31,769 bases of DNA from an uncultured Flavobacteriaceae bacterium (lineage in GTDB: Bacteria; Bacteroidota; Bacteroidia; Flavobacteriales; Flavobacteriaceae): NCBI GenBank assembly GCA_938018045.1, contig CALIIP010000169.1, forward strand, positions 1-31,769, in the 5' to 3' direction. A model generated the notes under the pieces. It was not told the origin of the DNA. It was given only the letters and a program-made list of their open reading frames with translations, and did no database searches. Shown one piece after another: positions 1 to 8,413 of the stretch. Made by a program: the position numbers and the translations under genes. Each line of letters starts with the position of its first letter. Positions within the stretch are counted from its first letter, which is position 1.

Positions 1-1
1 G

Positions 2-568
2 TTAGACGGCAAACGTTCGTTACTCTTTGGCCCTTATGCTGGGTTTTCGACAAAATTTTTGAAAAACGGTTCCTATCTTGATTTACCTTTATCTCTTGAA
101 GTTGATAATATTTGGCCTATGATAAAAGCAGGAATTAAAAATTTTCATCTAACAAAATATTTGATTAAACAAGTAACACAATCTCCAGAAGAACGTTTTG
201 AAATGTTACAAAAGTATTATCCTGAAGCAAAATTTGAAGATTGGGAATTGGCAATTGCCGGTCAACGTGTACAAATTATTAAAAAGGACGAAAAAGAAGG
301 TGGTGTATTAAGATTTGGGACAGAAATAGTTACAGATAAAGAAAAGACACTTGCTGCCTTGCTTGGTGCTTCTCCTGGAGCCTCAACATCGGTCAGTATA
401 ATGCTAGAATTGATTGAAAAATGCTTTCCTAAATTGATTGCTACGGAAGAATCTCAAGCAAGAATAAAGGAAATGATTCCAACATATGGAAACTCCTTAA
501 TTACTGATGTTGAACTGTGTAAATCTACTCGAAAACGAACGACAGAAATATTGAAATTGGAAGAATAA
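2..568 (+). CDS. mqo: Malate:quinone oxidoreductase, C-terminal part (5' truncated)
   Basis: The open frame enters from the left edge (first full codon at base 2) and gives the last 188 residues of an Mqo-type protein; the family is about 500 residues, so roughly the first 60% is outside the window. Recognised from the segments LLFGPYAGFSTKFLK, ELAIAGQRVQII and LLGASPGASTSVSIM, which are characteristic of the FAD-dependent Mqo family. The enzyme oxidises malate to oxaloacetate at the cytoplasmic face of the membrane and passes electrons to quinone, replacing or supplementing NAD-linked malate dehydrogenase in the TCA cycle. The TTG at 59 is an internal codon, not a start. The stop lies one base from the stop of the convergent surface-protein gene, with no terminator hairpin between them. 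Identification is by recognition of family motifs; confidence is high. Confidence 0.93.
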   Translation, partial: LDGKRSLLFGPYAGFSTKFLKNGSYLDLPLSLEVDNIWPMIKAGIKNFHLTKYLIKQVTQSPEERFEMLQKYYPEAKFEDWELAIAGQRVQIIKKDEKEGGVLRFGTEIVTDKEKTLAALLGASPGASTSVSIMLELIEKCFPKLIATEESQARIKEMIPTYGNSLITDVELCKSTRKRTTEILKLEE

Positions 569-569
569 A

Positions 570-2900
570 CTATCGTTTCAACGTAAAATGTCCTCGAAAC
601 ACACGACCATCAGTAAGAGTTGCTACAAACCAATAATCACTTGAAGGTAATTTTTCTCCATTATATCTTCCATCCCATCCATCACTTAAATGGTTGAACT
701 GTGTTATTATTTTTCCGTAGCGATCAAATATTTTAAGGTCTATTCCTTGATTAAACTGTGAATCTACACCTAAAGCCTGCCAAGTATCGTGTATACCATC
801 GTTATTTGGGGTGAAATATCTTGGAAATCCTAATACAGAAATTAGTTGTGATGTAATTCTACATCCATTCAAATCTTGCACATAAACGGTATGAAAACCT
901 GGCAGAACATTCATTATAATATTACTTTCTTGATAATCACCAAAAGGATCATCTAAAGTATAAACATAATCGCCATCACCAGTAACATCAATAGTTACGG
1001 TATTATTATACGTTCCATCTTCTATAGTCACATTCTCTATTGTTGCAGTACTAGAATCTGTAACAGTAATTGTTCTAGTAGCAGAACAGCCATTTGGAGC
1101 AGTTACTATAACAGTATAAATTCCTGACGTATTTATATCAATATAAGATGTATTTACTGATGTATTGATTGAGTTAAATAACCAACTATATGCATAACCA
1201 ATTGTTGAACTATTTTTTACTTCTGAATTAATTCTAATTGTTGATGGAAAAATATCGGTACAGTAATATTCTTGTGAGTCATTTGCTAAAATTGGAGTTT
1301 CTAGCACATTTAAAACTACCGTTCCTATTGCAAAGCATTCAGTATCTGTAGTAATTTTAATATATATTATTTGAGAATCAATAGTTGTGTTTTCAAAAGG
1401 CGAAGTTAAACTTGGCGTTTCATCTATTGCGTTTTGTTCTGTTTCATAGTAAGTAACATTTGCATTTGTAGGTATTTGACTATCAAAAGTTAAAGTTATA
1501 TCATCTAAATCAAAAAATGTAAATCCATCAACATCACCTCCATCACATTGATCAAAAGGTGAAATATTTACTGTATTATTTGAAATGTTTAATTCTACTT
1601 CAGCAATGTTATAGCATCCTGCTGGTGTTTCAACTCTAGCGTAAACAGTTTGTGATAATATAGTGTTCTCATAACTAGTTGGATTAGGTATAAACAAATT
1701 ATTATTTAAAATTGCATTGTTTTCATCTTCAAAGAAATTTACAATCGTTAATGCTGTATCACTATTTGTAATATTATCCTGAGCATCAAATAAGTTGTAA
1801 AACGTTATTCCATCTTGATCAAAATCGCATTCAATAATTTCTGTGTCAAAAACGATGGGATTCGTGCTATACTCTGCAATTAATTCACCATAAGAAATAC
1901 AGTTGTTCCCTAAAGTTATTTCAACTGTATATGTTGCTGCATCTACAACTGTATACATTGGATTTGTACTAACAAGAATGCCATTTCTAAACCATTGATA
2001 TCCAATTGCTCCGAATTCTGTAACATCTAATTCTATAGTTTCATTTCCACAAAGTGGATTGTTGGTTGATAGCAACCTGTTTTCTCCTAAATTTGTAGAT
2101 AATTGAAAACTTCCTGCTTCAAGAAATACTGCGGAGTCAAATCTAAAATTTTGTTCATCAGCAATTACCAACTTTACATGATATGTTTCTCCAGCGGTAA
2201 CGTCTGATGTTGCTGTTAAAACAGTTGTTTGCCCATTAAAATTAATTGGAGATACTGAACCATTAAAACTCTCAAAGTATGTTTCGTTTTCCGCTTGACA
2301 TCCTCCAGGAATTTCTGGATGTACTGTTGTAACTTTTACAGGTGTATTTGTGTTTGGCACCAATGCAATATTGTCATATTGAGTTGCTGAAACTGGACGA
2401 ATTAAAAACCCGAATAAATCTGAAAATTCACATGTGTTAGGATCTCCTTCTTGATATTCTTCAGAAGCAAAAATATAATTGAAACTTATTTGTGAAGTGA
2501 CTGTTGCAGTAAAATCAAACTCTAAAATTGTAGCGTTAATAGTATTTGATTCGTTTAAAACTTCCTCTAAATCGCTATCTCCTAACCAATTTGGAGCATC
2601 ATCATCACTCAAGGTTGTATTTGGACCTTCTGCGTTTTCAAGCCTTCCTGTGCTAAGTACAATTCCACTTTGAAAAGGAAATGTTGTTCCTGAAGCATCA
2701 AAAAAACCATAACTTTGATCTGTTCCATTAAAGTTTCCACCAACAACATTTGTAACAATAATATTTTCTATGCAATCGCTATCTATTAGGACATCTTCTA
2801 TAAGTTCTTGTGCAGTAAGTAATTGACTATCTACCTGAATGTTCTGAGAAATACTCAACAAGGGAAATAGTAAAATTATATATAAATAAAAGCGGTTCAT
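570..2900 (-). CDS. Choice-of-anchor L domain surface protein with type IX secretion (type B) C-terminal signal
   Basis: A 776-residue exported protein. Residues 1-19 form a signal peptide ending near SISQ. Residues about 25-265 match the choice-of-anchor L pattern (SGIVLSTGR, FNYIFASEEYQ, DLFGFLIRP, VKLVIADE). The middle (about 270-690) looks like tandem Ig-like/adhesin modules with paired cysteines and aromatic-rich turns. Residues about 693-776 are the gliding-motility-associated C-terminal domain: YFTPNNDGIHDTW, IFDRYGKII, GWDGRYNG and a basic C-terminal end. Known for the family: type B signals send proteins through the type IX secretion system, usually to the surface or medium. The role is inferred as adhesin or surface structure; the ligand cannot be read from sequence. 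It is monocistronic, facing mqo with a one-base gap. Confidence 0.88.
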   Translation of the reverse strand: MNRFYLYIILLFPLLSISQNIQVDSQLLTAQELIEDVLIDSDCIENIIVTNVVGGNFNGTDQSYGFFDASGTTFPFQSGIVLSTGRLENAEGPNTTLSDDDAPNWLGDSDLEEVLNESNTINATILEFDFTATVTSQISFNYIFASEEYQEGDPNTCEFSDLFGFLIRPVSATQYDNIALVPNTNTPVKVTTVHPEIPGGCQAENETYFESFNGSVSPINFNGQTTVLTATSDVTAGETYHVKLVIADEQNFRFDSAVFLEAGSFQLSTNLGENRLLSTNNPLCGNETIELDVTEFGAIGYQWFRNGILVSTNPMYTVVDAATYTVEITLGNNCISYGELIAEYSTNPIVFDTEIIECDFDQDGITFYNLFDAQDNITNSDTALTIVNFFEDENNAILNNNLFIPNPTSYENTILSQTVYARVETPAGCYNIAEVELNISNNTVNISPFDQCDGGDVDGFTFFDLDDITLTFDSQIPTNANVTYYETEQNAIDETPSLTSPFENTTIDSQIIYIKITTDTECFAIGTVVLNVLETPILANDSQEYYCTDIFPSTIRINSEVKNSSTIGYAYSWLFNSINTSVNTSYIDINTSGIYTVIVTAPNGCSATRTITVTDSSTATIENVTIEDGTYNNTVTIDVTGDGDYVYTLDDPFGDYQESNIIMNVLPGFHTVYVQDLNGCRITSQLISVLGFPRYFTPNNDGIHDTWQALGVDSQFNQGIDLKIFDRYGKIITQFNHLSDGWDGRYNGEKLPSSDYWFVATLTDGRVFRGHFTLKR

Positions 2901-2964
2901 TTTTTAAATAAAAATTACTGTATAAAATTACAATTTATTGAAGTTTTATCTGAAAATTTAACAT

Positions 2965-3002
2965 AAAAAAAGGAAGTTCAAAGATTTGAACTTCCTTTTT
3001 TT
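2965..3002 (-). terminator. Rho-independent terminator, bidirectional in form
   Basis: Perfect 12-bp stem AGGAAGTTCAAA (2971-2982) / TTTGAACTTCCT (2985-2996), flanked by six A (2965-2970) and six T (2997-3002), so it can act in either direction. It sits just past the stop of the LysM gene on the minus strand and upstream of the surface-protein gene, separating the two transcripts. Confidence 0.88.
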
Positions 3003-3019
3003 ATAATTATCGATATACT

Positions 3020-3532
3020 TTATTTTAGACTTATTTTTTGACCAACTGCAATTGTATTATCGATGAGTTGGTTTAGTTCTTTTAATTTTGGAACACTGAC
3101 ATTATATTTTTTTGACAATCTATATAACGTTTCTCCTTTTTCTACAATGTGACTATCTTTGTTATTAATACTTGTCTTAGAATCTTTACTAATAATTATT
3201 TCTTGACCTATAGAGAGTGCACTATCCGATTTATTATTTAAATCATAAATCTCACTAACAGAAGTATTATAAAGTCTTGCTATTTGGTATAAAGTCTCTC
3301 CTTTTTCAACAATATGTATTTTACCTGAAGTAGAAGTTACAACTTCTTTTTCTAAAGACTCAACAGTTTTACCTTTAGGGTTTATTAACTTTATCTCAGC
3401 TGTTTCCAAGTTCATTAAAGCGTCTTTACCATCTAAACTAACCAATTCAAATCCTTCTGGAACTGATATTTTTTGAGAATACACCTCAAAAGAAACTAAT
3501 ATAAAGGCGAAGAAAAAAATATATTTAAACAT
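3020..3532 (-). CDS. Exported protein with two LysM domains
   Basis: 170 residues. Residues 1-20 (MFKYIFFFAFILVSFEVYSQ) are a signal peptide; no lipobox cysteine is present. Two LysM domains lie at about 73-115 and 128-169, both starting HIVEKGETLY, joined by a short Ser/Lys/Asn linker. LysM domains bind the N-acetylglucosamine moieties of peptidoglycan, so a periplasmic wall-binding role follows from the family. No catalytic domain is attached: it is either an adaptor or a partner to a hydrolase. The two repeats are more alike at their starts than elsewhere, which suggests domain duplication. It is 14 bases downstream of the cold-shock-domain gene on the same strand and is followed by a strong terminator, so the two may be co-transcribed. 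Confidence 0.85.
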   Translation of the reverse strand: MFKYIFFFAFILVSFEVYSQKISVPEGFELVSLDGKDALMNLETAEIKLINPKGKTVESLEKEVVTSTSGKIHIVEKGETLYQIARLYNTSVSEIYDLNNKSDSALSIGQEIIISKDSKTSINNKDSHIVEKGETLYRLSKKYNVSVPKLKELNQLIDNTIAVGQKISLK

Positions 3533-3546
3533 AGCAATTGTTAATC

Positions 3547-3999
3547 TTATACTTTCTTAACTTTTACAGCATTCATTCCTCTTAATCCTTTTTCTAATTC
3601 AAAAGAAACATTGTCATTTTCTTTAATCTCGTCAATCAATCCACTAACATGAACAAAATGCTTTTCTTGAGTCACTGTGTTAAGAATAAATCCGAAACCT
3701 TTAGAGTCATCAAAAAAGGAAACTTTTCCTTGTTTTGTTGGGTCTTCTGCTTCATAATCTTCTCTCCTAGGAACTCCAAGAACTATATCTTCTGCATCAA
3801 CTACAATTTTATCTTCAGGATCTGGAGGCGTATCTGTAATACGTCCATATTGGTCTACATAGGCCAACATATCTTCTAACTTCCCACCTTTTACTGCGTT
3901 TGCTTTACGTTCTTCTTTCTTCTTTGCTTTTAACTCACGCTTTTTAATACGCTTTTTTTCTTTTTCACTTTTACTAAATGTCTGTTGTGATTTTGCCAT
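3547..3999 (-). CDS. Cold-shock-domain protein with long basic N-terminal extension
   Basis: 150 residues. The first 35 or so residues are very Lys/Glu/Arg-rich (KKRIKKRELKAKKKEERK) and probably a charged helix or disordered RNA-binding tail. A linker with TPPDPED follows, then a cold-shock domain at about 90-149 with RNP1 KGFGFI (100-105) and RNP2 FVHVS (115-119). Cold-shock domains bind single-stranded RNA or DNA and act as RNA chaperones. This form is twice the length of a CspA protein (about 65-70 residues) because of the extension. Its neighbours are helicases and an rRNA-modifying enzyme, which fits an RNA-metabolism role, although that is context only. Confidence 0.87.
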   Translation of the reverse strand: MAKSQQTFSKSEKEKKRIKKRELKAKKKEERKANAVKGGKLEDMLAYVDQYGRITDTPPDPEDKIVVDAEDIVLGVPRREDYEAEDPTKQGKVSFFDDSKGFGFILNTVTQEKHFVHVSGLIDEIKENDNVSFELEKGLRGMNAVKVKKV

Positions 4000-4077
4000 T
4001 ATACTAATATACTGTTTTTTAAATTATTCTTTTTTCTTTGTTTGCAAGATATAAAATTCTTTTGAGAATATAAAATC

Positions 4078-5631
4078 TTACTCTTCTGGAGGTCTTCCAT
4101 GGATTTCTTCAAAATCTCTATCAAAGTTTTCGTTTAGATATACACGTAATTTTTTACGATAATCATCATTTAACCAATCAATAAAATTATGTGTACTTCT
4201 ACAAATACATTTACTATATCTATCAATTCTATGATTTATATCATCTCCAAGTAATTTTGCTAACGCCAACGCATCGTATACATCTTCACTGTTTTCTATA
4301 CATATTTTAGCATGTTGTTTTAATGACTTTTCTAAAACAACTTTTGACGATTCTCCTTTTGCAATAGAACTAATATATGTTTCTTTTATATCAAAATATA
4401 CTTCTTCAGAATTAGAGAATTGTTCTCTCATTTCTGAAGGCATTTCATATTTAAAATTACTTTCTAATTCTTCATCATTCAATAATCGGTCCACATAGTA
4501 ATCTGGAGACCTAAATATTTTTTGCCAATCAAGATTTGCACCCCAAGGACCGAAACGATGATGATTATTTCCTAAATCAATAATTGAAAATTTTGACTTT
4601 TTATCTAAAATTCTTGAACCACGACCTACCATTTGATAATATAAACCTAATGATTTTGTTGCTCTATTCAATATAATGGTTTCAATTGTTGGCTCATCAA
4701 ATCCAGTAGTAAGAATACTTACAGATGTTATAATTGCATGTGGAGTTTTCTTAAACCATTTTAACAATGCAGCTCTATCTTTTTTAGAAACTGTATTGTC
4801 TAGATGTGCAATTGGATATCCTGCAGCCTTAAAAGTTTCATAAACGTGGATAGAAGTATTAATTCCGTTATTAAAAATCAATGTTTTCTTACCTTTAGAA
4901 TGCGTTTCATACGCATATAAAAGTTTAGAAAGCATATCATTATTGGTATATAAATCTTCTGATGATTTTACCGTATAATCTCCATTTGAACCAACCTCAA
5001 GTGAGGTTAAGCCAACATTATAAGAAAACGTTTCAGCTCTTGCCAAAAACTCATTTTCAATCAAAGATTCTATCGATTCTCCGGCAATTAACTCATTATA
5101 ATTGTCTTTCATTGGAAGTTTTACATTCGAACTCAAAGGTGTCGCAGTAACTCCAAGGATAAAAGATTTTTCAAAAAACTTAAATAATTTGGTAAACGAA
5201 TTGTAATGTGCCTCATCAATAATCACAAGACCAATACCTGAAATATCAAGTTTATCATCAGTTAAACGATTGTTCAAGGTCTCTACCATTGCAACAAAAC
5301 ATTGATAATTATCTTGATCATCAAGATTTGCTTTACTATCAACTACTTTATTCACTACACCAAATTCTGTAAGCATATTAGATGTTTGCTTGCATAATTC
5401 CACACGATGCGTCATTACCAAAACTCTTTTCTTGTGATGCTTAAGATATTGTCTTACTATTTCTGAAAAAATAACAGTCTTTCCTCCACCTGTTGGAAGT
5501 TGATACAACAAATGATAATCATCTGGAGCATCTTCAAATGCTGTAAAAATCTTATTTATCGCACCTTTTTGGTATGCATATAAATCTTTCCCTGTTTTCC
5601 TATCTTCTAATTCAGCAGTGGTAACTTTCAA
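4078..5631 (-). CDS. Superfamily 2 DEAD/DEAH-type helicase (SSL2/RecG-like core), TTG start
   Basis: 517 residues. Motif I LPTGGGKT (45-52), motif II DEAH (139-142), motif III TATP (162-165), motif VI QMVGRGSR (333-340): an ATP-dependent nucleic-acid translocase with the two RecA-like domains in order. The C-terminal 150 residues are family-specific, with a CIC cysteine pair near the end of the chain. Resembles restriction-type/SSL2 helicases; substrate (DNA or RNA) is not readable. The start is a TTG at 5631-5629: an in-frame TAG lies immediately upstream, and the first internal methionine is beyond the Walker A motif, so TTG is the only reasonable standard start. It is transcribed divergently from the pseudouridine synthase. 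A -7 promoter box lies at 5655-5662. Confidence 0.86.
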   Translation of the reverse strand: MKVTTAELEDRKTGKDLYAYQKGAINKIFTAFEDAPDDYHLLYQLPTGGGKTVIFSEIVRQYLKHHKKRVLVMTHRVELCKQTSNMLTEFGVVNKVVDSKANLDDQDNYQCFVAMVETLNNRLTDDKLDISGIGLVIIDEAHYNSFTKLFKFFEKSFILGVTATPLSSNVKLPMKDNYNELIAGESIESLIENEFLARAETFSYNVGLTSLEVGSNGDYTVKSSEDLYTNNDMLSKLLYAYETHSKGKKTLIFNNGINTSIHVYETFKAAGYPIAHLDNTVSKKDRAALLKWFKKTPHAIITSVSILTTGFDEPTIETIILNRATKSLGLYYQMVGRGSRILDKKSKFSIIDLGNNHHRFGPWGANLDWQKIFRSPDYYVDRLLNDEELESNFKYEMPSEMREQFSNSEEVYFDIKETYISSIAKGESSKVVLEKSLKQHAKICIENSEDVYDALALAKLLGDDINHRIDRYSKCICRSTHNFIDWLNDDYRKKLRVYLNENFDRDFEEIHGRPPEE

Positions 5632-5654
5632 CTATTTTATTTTTTGATGATATG

Positions 5655-5662
5655 CAAAAATA
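5655..5662 (-). promoter_or_regulatory. Bacteroidota -7 box for the SF2 helicase
   Basis: On the minus strand the bases read TATTTTTG, a perfect match to the TAnnTTTG -7 element of Bacteroidota primary-sigma promoters, 24 bases upstream of the TTG start. No clear TTG -33 element at the usual 17-23 base spacing, so only the -7 box is claimed. Confidence 0.45.
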
Positions 5663-5752
5663 CACCCTTTATTAAGTATTTATGGCTAATTTTAGAAATT
5701 ATTATTAACTATTGTTGGTAATAACTTTTATCAATCAAAAAAATTAGATGTT

Positions 5753-6340
5753 TTGACCGAAAAACTACAGCATCAACACTATATAATTAACAAACCATAT
5801 GGTTATTTAAGTCAGTTTGTAAACAATCAAACCAAACGGAATAACAAGAAATTATTAGGCGAGTTACACTCTTTTCCTGAAGGTACAATGGCTATTGGAA
5901 GATTAGACGAAACTTCAGAAGGCTTACTTTTTTTAACTACTGATGGAAAAACAAGTGAGTATATTAGAAGTAATAAAGTAGAGAAAGAATATTACGCACA
6001 AGTAGATGGAATTATAACAGAAGAGGCTATAGAAAGGCTAAATAATGGTGTTGAAATAGGTTTTGAAGGCGATAAATATCAAACAAAACCTTGCAAAGCA
6101 TCAATAATAAAAGAGTTTCCTGACTTTCCGGAGCGAAGTAAAAAAATACGTGACGAACGTCATGGTCCAACAAGTTGGGTTTCTATTACTTTGAGAGAAG
6201 GTAAATTTAGACAAGTAAGAAAAATGACTGCAGTTGTTGGATTTCCGACTTTGAGATTGGTTCGTACAAGAATTGGTGAGGTTCTACTTGATACTATGAA
6301 TTCTGGAGAAGTTATTGAAGTTGATGGGTTTAATGTTTAA
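5753..6340 (+). CDS. 23S rRNA pseudouridine synthase, RluE/RsuA type, TTG start
   Basis: 195 residues. Begins with the RsuA/RluB/RluE signature YIINKPYGYLSQF; the catalytic loop is AIGRLDETSEGLLFLTTDG with the nucleophile Asp at about residue 52; a later LREGKFRQVRKMTAVVGFPTLRLVR segment is the usual family C-terminal core. It lacks an N-terminal S4 domain, as in RluE. It converts a specific uridine of rRNA (in E. coli RluE, U2457 of 23S) to pseudouridine; the exact target here is inferred. The start is TTG at 5753: no in-frame ATG precedes the conserved INKPYG, and the ATG at 5748 is in another frame and hits a stop after one more codon. Its stop is three bases from the stop of the convergent DUF1456 gene. 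Confidence 0.88.
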   Translation: MTEKLQHQHYIINKPYGYLSQFVNNQTKRNNKKLLGELHSFPEGTMAIGRLDETSEGLLFLTTDGKTSEYIRSNKVEKEYYAQVDGIITEEAIERLNNGVEIGFEGDKYQTKPCKASIIKEFPDFPERSKKIRDERHGPTSWVSITLREGKFRQVRKMTAVVGFPTLRLVRTRIGEVLLDTMNSGEVIEVDGFNV

Positions 6341-6343
6341 ACA

Positions 6344-6586
6344 TTATTTATCTTCTTTCTTAGGCATTGGACCACGTAAATGAATAATCAATCCGTTTAA
6401 AAAATTACGAAGAATCTGATCGCCACATTCCATATATTTTGGATGATCTTCATTTCTAAACATCGCATTTATTTCGCTCTTAGAAACTTTAAAATCTACT
6501 AATGCCAAAATTTTAACCATATCGTCATCACGCAGTTTATGTGCTACTCTAATCTTCTTAAAAACGTCGTTGTTTGTCAATCCCAT
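6344..6586 (-). CDS. DUF1456 (YehS-like) protein with a single repeat
   Basis: 80 residues. Matches DUF1456: NNDVFKKIRVAHKLRDDDM, VSKSEINAMFRNEDHPKY and the conserved LRNFLNGLIIHLRG. E. coli YehS, about 156 residues, carries two such repeats; this protein has one plus a short charged tail (GPMPKKEDK). Function is unknown in the family. The gene lies downstream of the RhlE-like helicase on the same strand, separated by 64 bases that hold a repeat-like hairpin. No sign of truncation: the ORF has its own ATG and stop and the repeat is intact, so the short form is probably the normal one here. Confidence 0.78.
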   Translation of the reverse strand: MGLTNNDVFKKIRVAHKLRDDDMVKILALVDFKVSKSEINAMFRNEDHPKYMECGDQILRNFLNGLIIHLRGPMPKKEDK

Positions 6587-6612
6587 AATTTATACTTTTA
6601 TTTGATTTCTAA

Positions 6613-6642
6613 ATGTCATTCCTCATTCTGTCGAAATGACAA
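6613..6642. repeat. Short imperfect palindrome of dispersed-repeat type
   Basis: TGTCATT (6614-6620) and AATGACA (6635-6641) are perfect inverted arms around a 14-base centre. Read on the minus strand the element begins TTGTCATTTCGACAG. The first ten bases of the core, GTCATTTCGA, recur in the insert inside thrC at 27675-27684. It lies in the gap between the RhlE-like gene and the DUF1456 gene. Confidence 0.5.
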
Positions 6643-6650
6643 TCGTTGAT

Positions 6651-7769
6651 TTATATTTTTGTCTCTGTCATTTTAATTCCCAATTGCTCTTGAACTGCAT
6701 GCATTTTATGCATATCACTCGGAATAATTAAGGCAATAGAATATCCTGCTTTTCCTGCTCTTGCTGTTCTACCACTTCTATGCGTATAATATTCCATTTG
6801 CTCAGGTAATTGATGATGTATAATAAATCCGAGGTTATTTACATCAATTCCACGTGCTGAAACATCAGTTGAAACAAGAATATCGAGGGTTTTTTTTCTA
6901 AACATTCGCATCACTTTATCACGCTCTTTTTGCTGCATATCTCCTTCTAAACCATCTACTGAAAAGCCTTCTTCTTTTAGCACTTCTACCAAAGTTCTTG
7001 TTCCTGCTTTTGTTCTGCAAAAAATAATTCCTCTATCATCTCCTCTACTTTCAAGTAATCGAATTAAGGTATCAGTCTTTTCTTTAAGTGTCGTTTTGAC
7101 AAATAAATGTGTGATATTTTGATTTACACGCGAATTTTTATCAACTTCAACTCTCACAGCACTTGTAGACATATATGTCTTAACTATTCGTCGAATTTCT
7201 TCCGGAAAAGTTGCAGAAAACAACCAAGTGTTTCGAGTTCCGTTTGTGTATTTTAATATTCTATTCAAATCTAATTTGAAGCCCATACTCAGCATTTCAT
7301 CTGCTTCATCTAGGACTACTGTTTTAATTTGATTTAGGTTTATTGTTCCTCTTTCAATCAAATCAATCAATCTTCCAGGAGTTGCAACAACAACATGTGT
7401 TGTTCGCTCTAATGCTTTAATTTGTCTGTCAATTTTTTCTCCACCATAAACGGCTTCAACAAAAATTTTGTCATCAACATATTTAGTAAACTTAAATAAT
7501 TGCTTTTTTATTTGCTGAACCAATTCTCTTGTAGGAGATAAAATTAAAGCTTGAATTACTGGTTTTGAAGCATCAACGTGATGTAAAATTGGCAATCCAT
7601 AAGCAGCGGTTTTTCCAGTTCCTGTTTGAGCCAAACCAATAAAATCAGTTTTAGAAGTTAGCAATGTTGGAATTGCTCTTTCTTGAATTTCTGTTGGTTT
7701 ATTAATTCCCAACTCTTTTAATCCTTTTATATAATCTTGATGAATACCAAGTTCTTTAAATGTCGACAT
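6651..7769 (-). CDS. DEAD-box RNA helicase, RhlE-like, minimal core
   Basis: 372 residues. Q motif GINKPTEIQERAIP (21-34), motif I AQTGTGKT (47-54), PTREL (79-83), TPGRL (130-134), DEAD (154-157), SAT (185-187), then the second domain with IIFCRTK, STDVSARGID and HRSGRTARAG. This is the full set for an ATP-dependent RNA-unwinding enzyme of the RhlE group. The chain ends soon after motif VI with no basic, Gly/Arg-rich or RNA-binding tail, so specificity must come from partners or the core itself. DEAD-box proteins of this type act in ribosome assembly and RNA turnover, often with cold-shock proteins; such a gene lies 3 kb away. The -7 box TATCTTTG is at 7790-7797. Confidence 0.92.
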   Translation of the reverse strand: MSTFKELGIHQDYIKGLKELGINKPTEIQERAIPTLLTSKTDFIGLAQTGTGKTAAYGLPILHHVDASKPVIQALILSPTRELVQQIKKQLFKFTKYVDDKIFVEAVYGGEKIDRQIKALERTTHVVVATPGRLIDLIERGTINLNQIKTVVLDEADEMLSMGFKLDLNRILKYTNGTRNTWLFSATFPEEIRRIVKTYMSTSAVRVEVDKNSRVNQNITHLFVKTTLKEKTDTLIRLLESRGDDRGIIFCRTKAGTRTLVEVLKEEGFSVDGLEGDMQQKERDKVMRMFRKKTLDILVSTDVSARGIDVNNLGFIIHHQLPEQMEYYTHRSGRTARAGKAGYSIALIIPSDMHKMHAVQEQLGIKMTETKI

Positions 7770-7789
7770 AGTTTACTTTTCTAAAAGTG

Positions 7790-7797
7790 CAAAGATA
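7790..7797 (-). promoter_or_regulatory. Bacteroidota -7 box for the RhlE-like helicase
   Basis: Minus strand reads TATCTTTG, a perfect TAnnTTTG match, 21 bases upstream of the ATG. The nearest upstream TTG is only 14 bases away from it, so the -33 element is doubtful. Confidence 0.45.
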
Positions 7798-7840
7798 CGC
7801 CTTATTTATAACAATATCTCCCTCAAATTCTGAACTATAT

Positions 7841-7848
7841 TATGTTTG
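7841..7848 (+). promoter_or_regulatory. Possible -7 box for the four-helix membrane protein
   Basis: TATGTTTG matches TAnnTTTG and lies 78 bases upstream of the ATG at 7927. No convincing -33 TTG is seen, so this is tentative. Confidence 0.3.
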
Positions 7849-7926
7849 ATTTTGGTTCATAAAACATCATTAAAAATAATTTTTATTATATTTATAACTT
7901 ATTAACTAAATTAAAATCAAACTATT

Positions 7927-8361
7927 ATGTCAAATTCAATTAACAAGCCGACTACTTCCTTTTGGGTTATCAGTATTATAGCATTAATATGGAATGCCAT
8001 GGGAGTCATGGCTTATTTAAGTCATGTTTATATGGGTAAAGATGCAATTGCAGCATTACCAGAAAACGAACAAGCACTTTATGCAAATGTTCCTGTTTGG
8101 TATACATCTGCATTTGCAATAGCCGTTTTTGCGGGATTCTTAGGATGTTTACTATTAGTTCTAAGGAAAAAATTAGCAACAACTGTTCTAATAATTTCTT
8201 TAATCGGAATTTTAGTGCAGATGTATTATAACTTTTTTATCAGTAACTCTATGGATGTTTACGGTCCTGGAAGTGCAGTAATGCCAATTATGGTACTTGT
8301 TATTGGGTTTTACTTAGTCTGGTACTCAAAAAGTGTGACTACAAAAGGCTGGCTTTCATAA
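7927..8361 (+). CDS. Four-helix membrane protein of unknown function
   Basis: 144 residues, four predicted membrane segments at about 11-33, 58-80, 84-105 and 115-134, with a soluble acidic loop (about 36-57) between the first two. No charged residues are buried in the helices that would suggest a transporter. I recall similar proteins in Flavobacteriaceae annotated only as hypothetical or, loosely, as sugar transporters; the sequence gives no support for transport. It has its own upstream -7 box and a terminator just downstream, so it is monocistronic. Function is unknown. Confidence 0.75.
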   Translation: MSNSINKPTTSFWVISIIALIWNAMGVMAYLSHVYMGKDAIAALPENEQALYANVPVWYTSAFAIAVFAGFLGCLLLVLRKKLATTVLIISLIGILVQMYYNFFISNSMDVYGPGSAVMPIMVLVIGFYLVWYSKSVTTKGWLS

Positions 8362-8386
8362 AAAAACTAAACGATTAAGTTCAAGT

Positions 8387-8413
8387 CCTAAAGTAAATTT
8401 TAGGGATTTTTTT
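8387..8413 (+). terminator. Rho-independent terminator after the four-helix membrane protein
   Basis: Stem CCTAAA (8387-8392) / TTTAGG (8399-8404) with a six-base loop, followed within two bases by seven T (8407-8413). It lies 25 bases past the stop at 8361. Confidence 0.65.

Noticed and set aside
2479..2673. Plus-strand ORF inside the surface-protein gene
   Set aside because: Shadow of the choice-of-anchor L domain coded on the minus strand; no start context and composition of an antisense frame.
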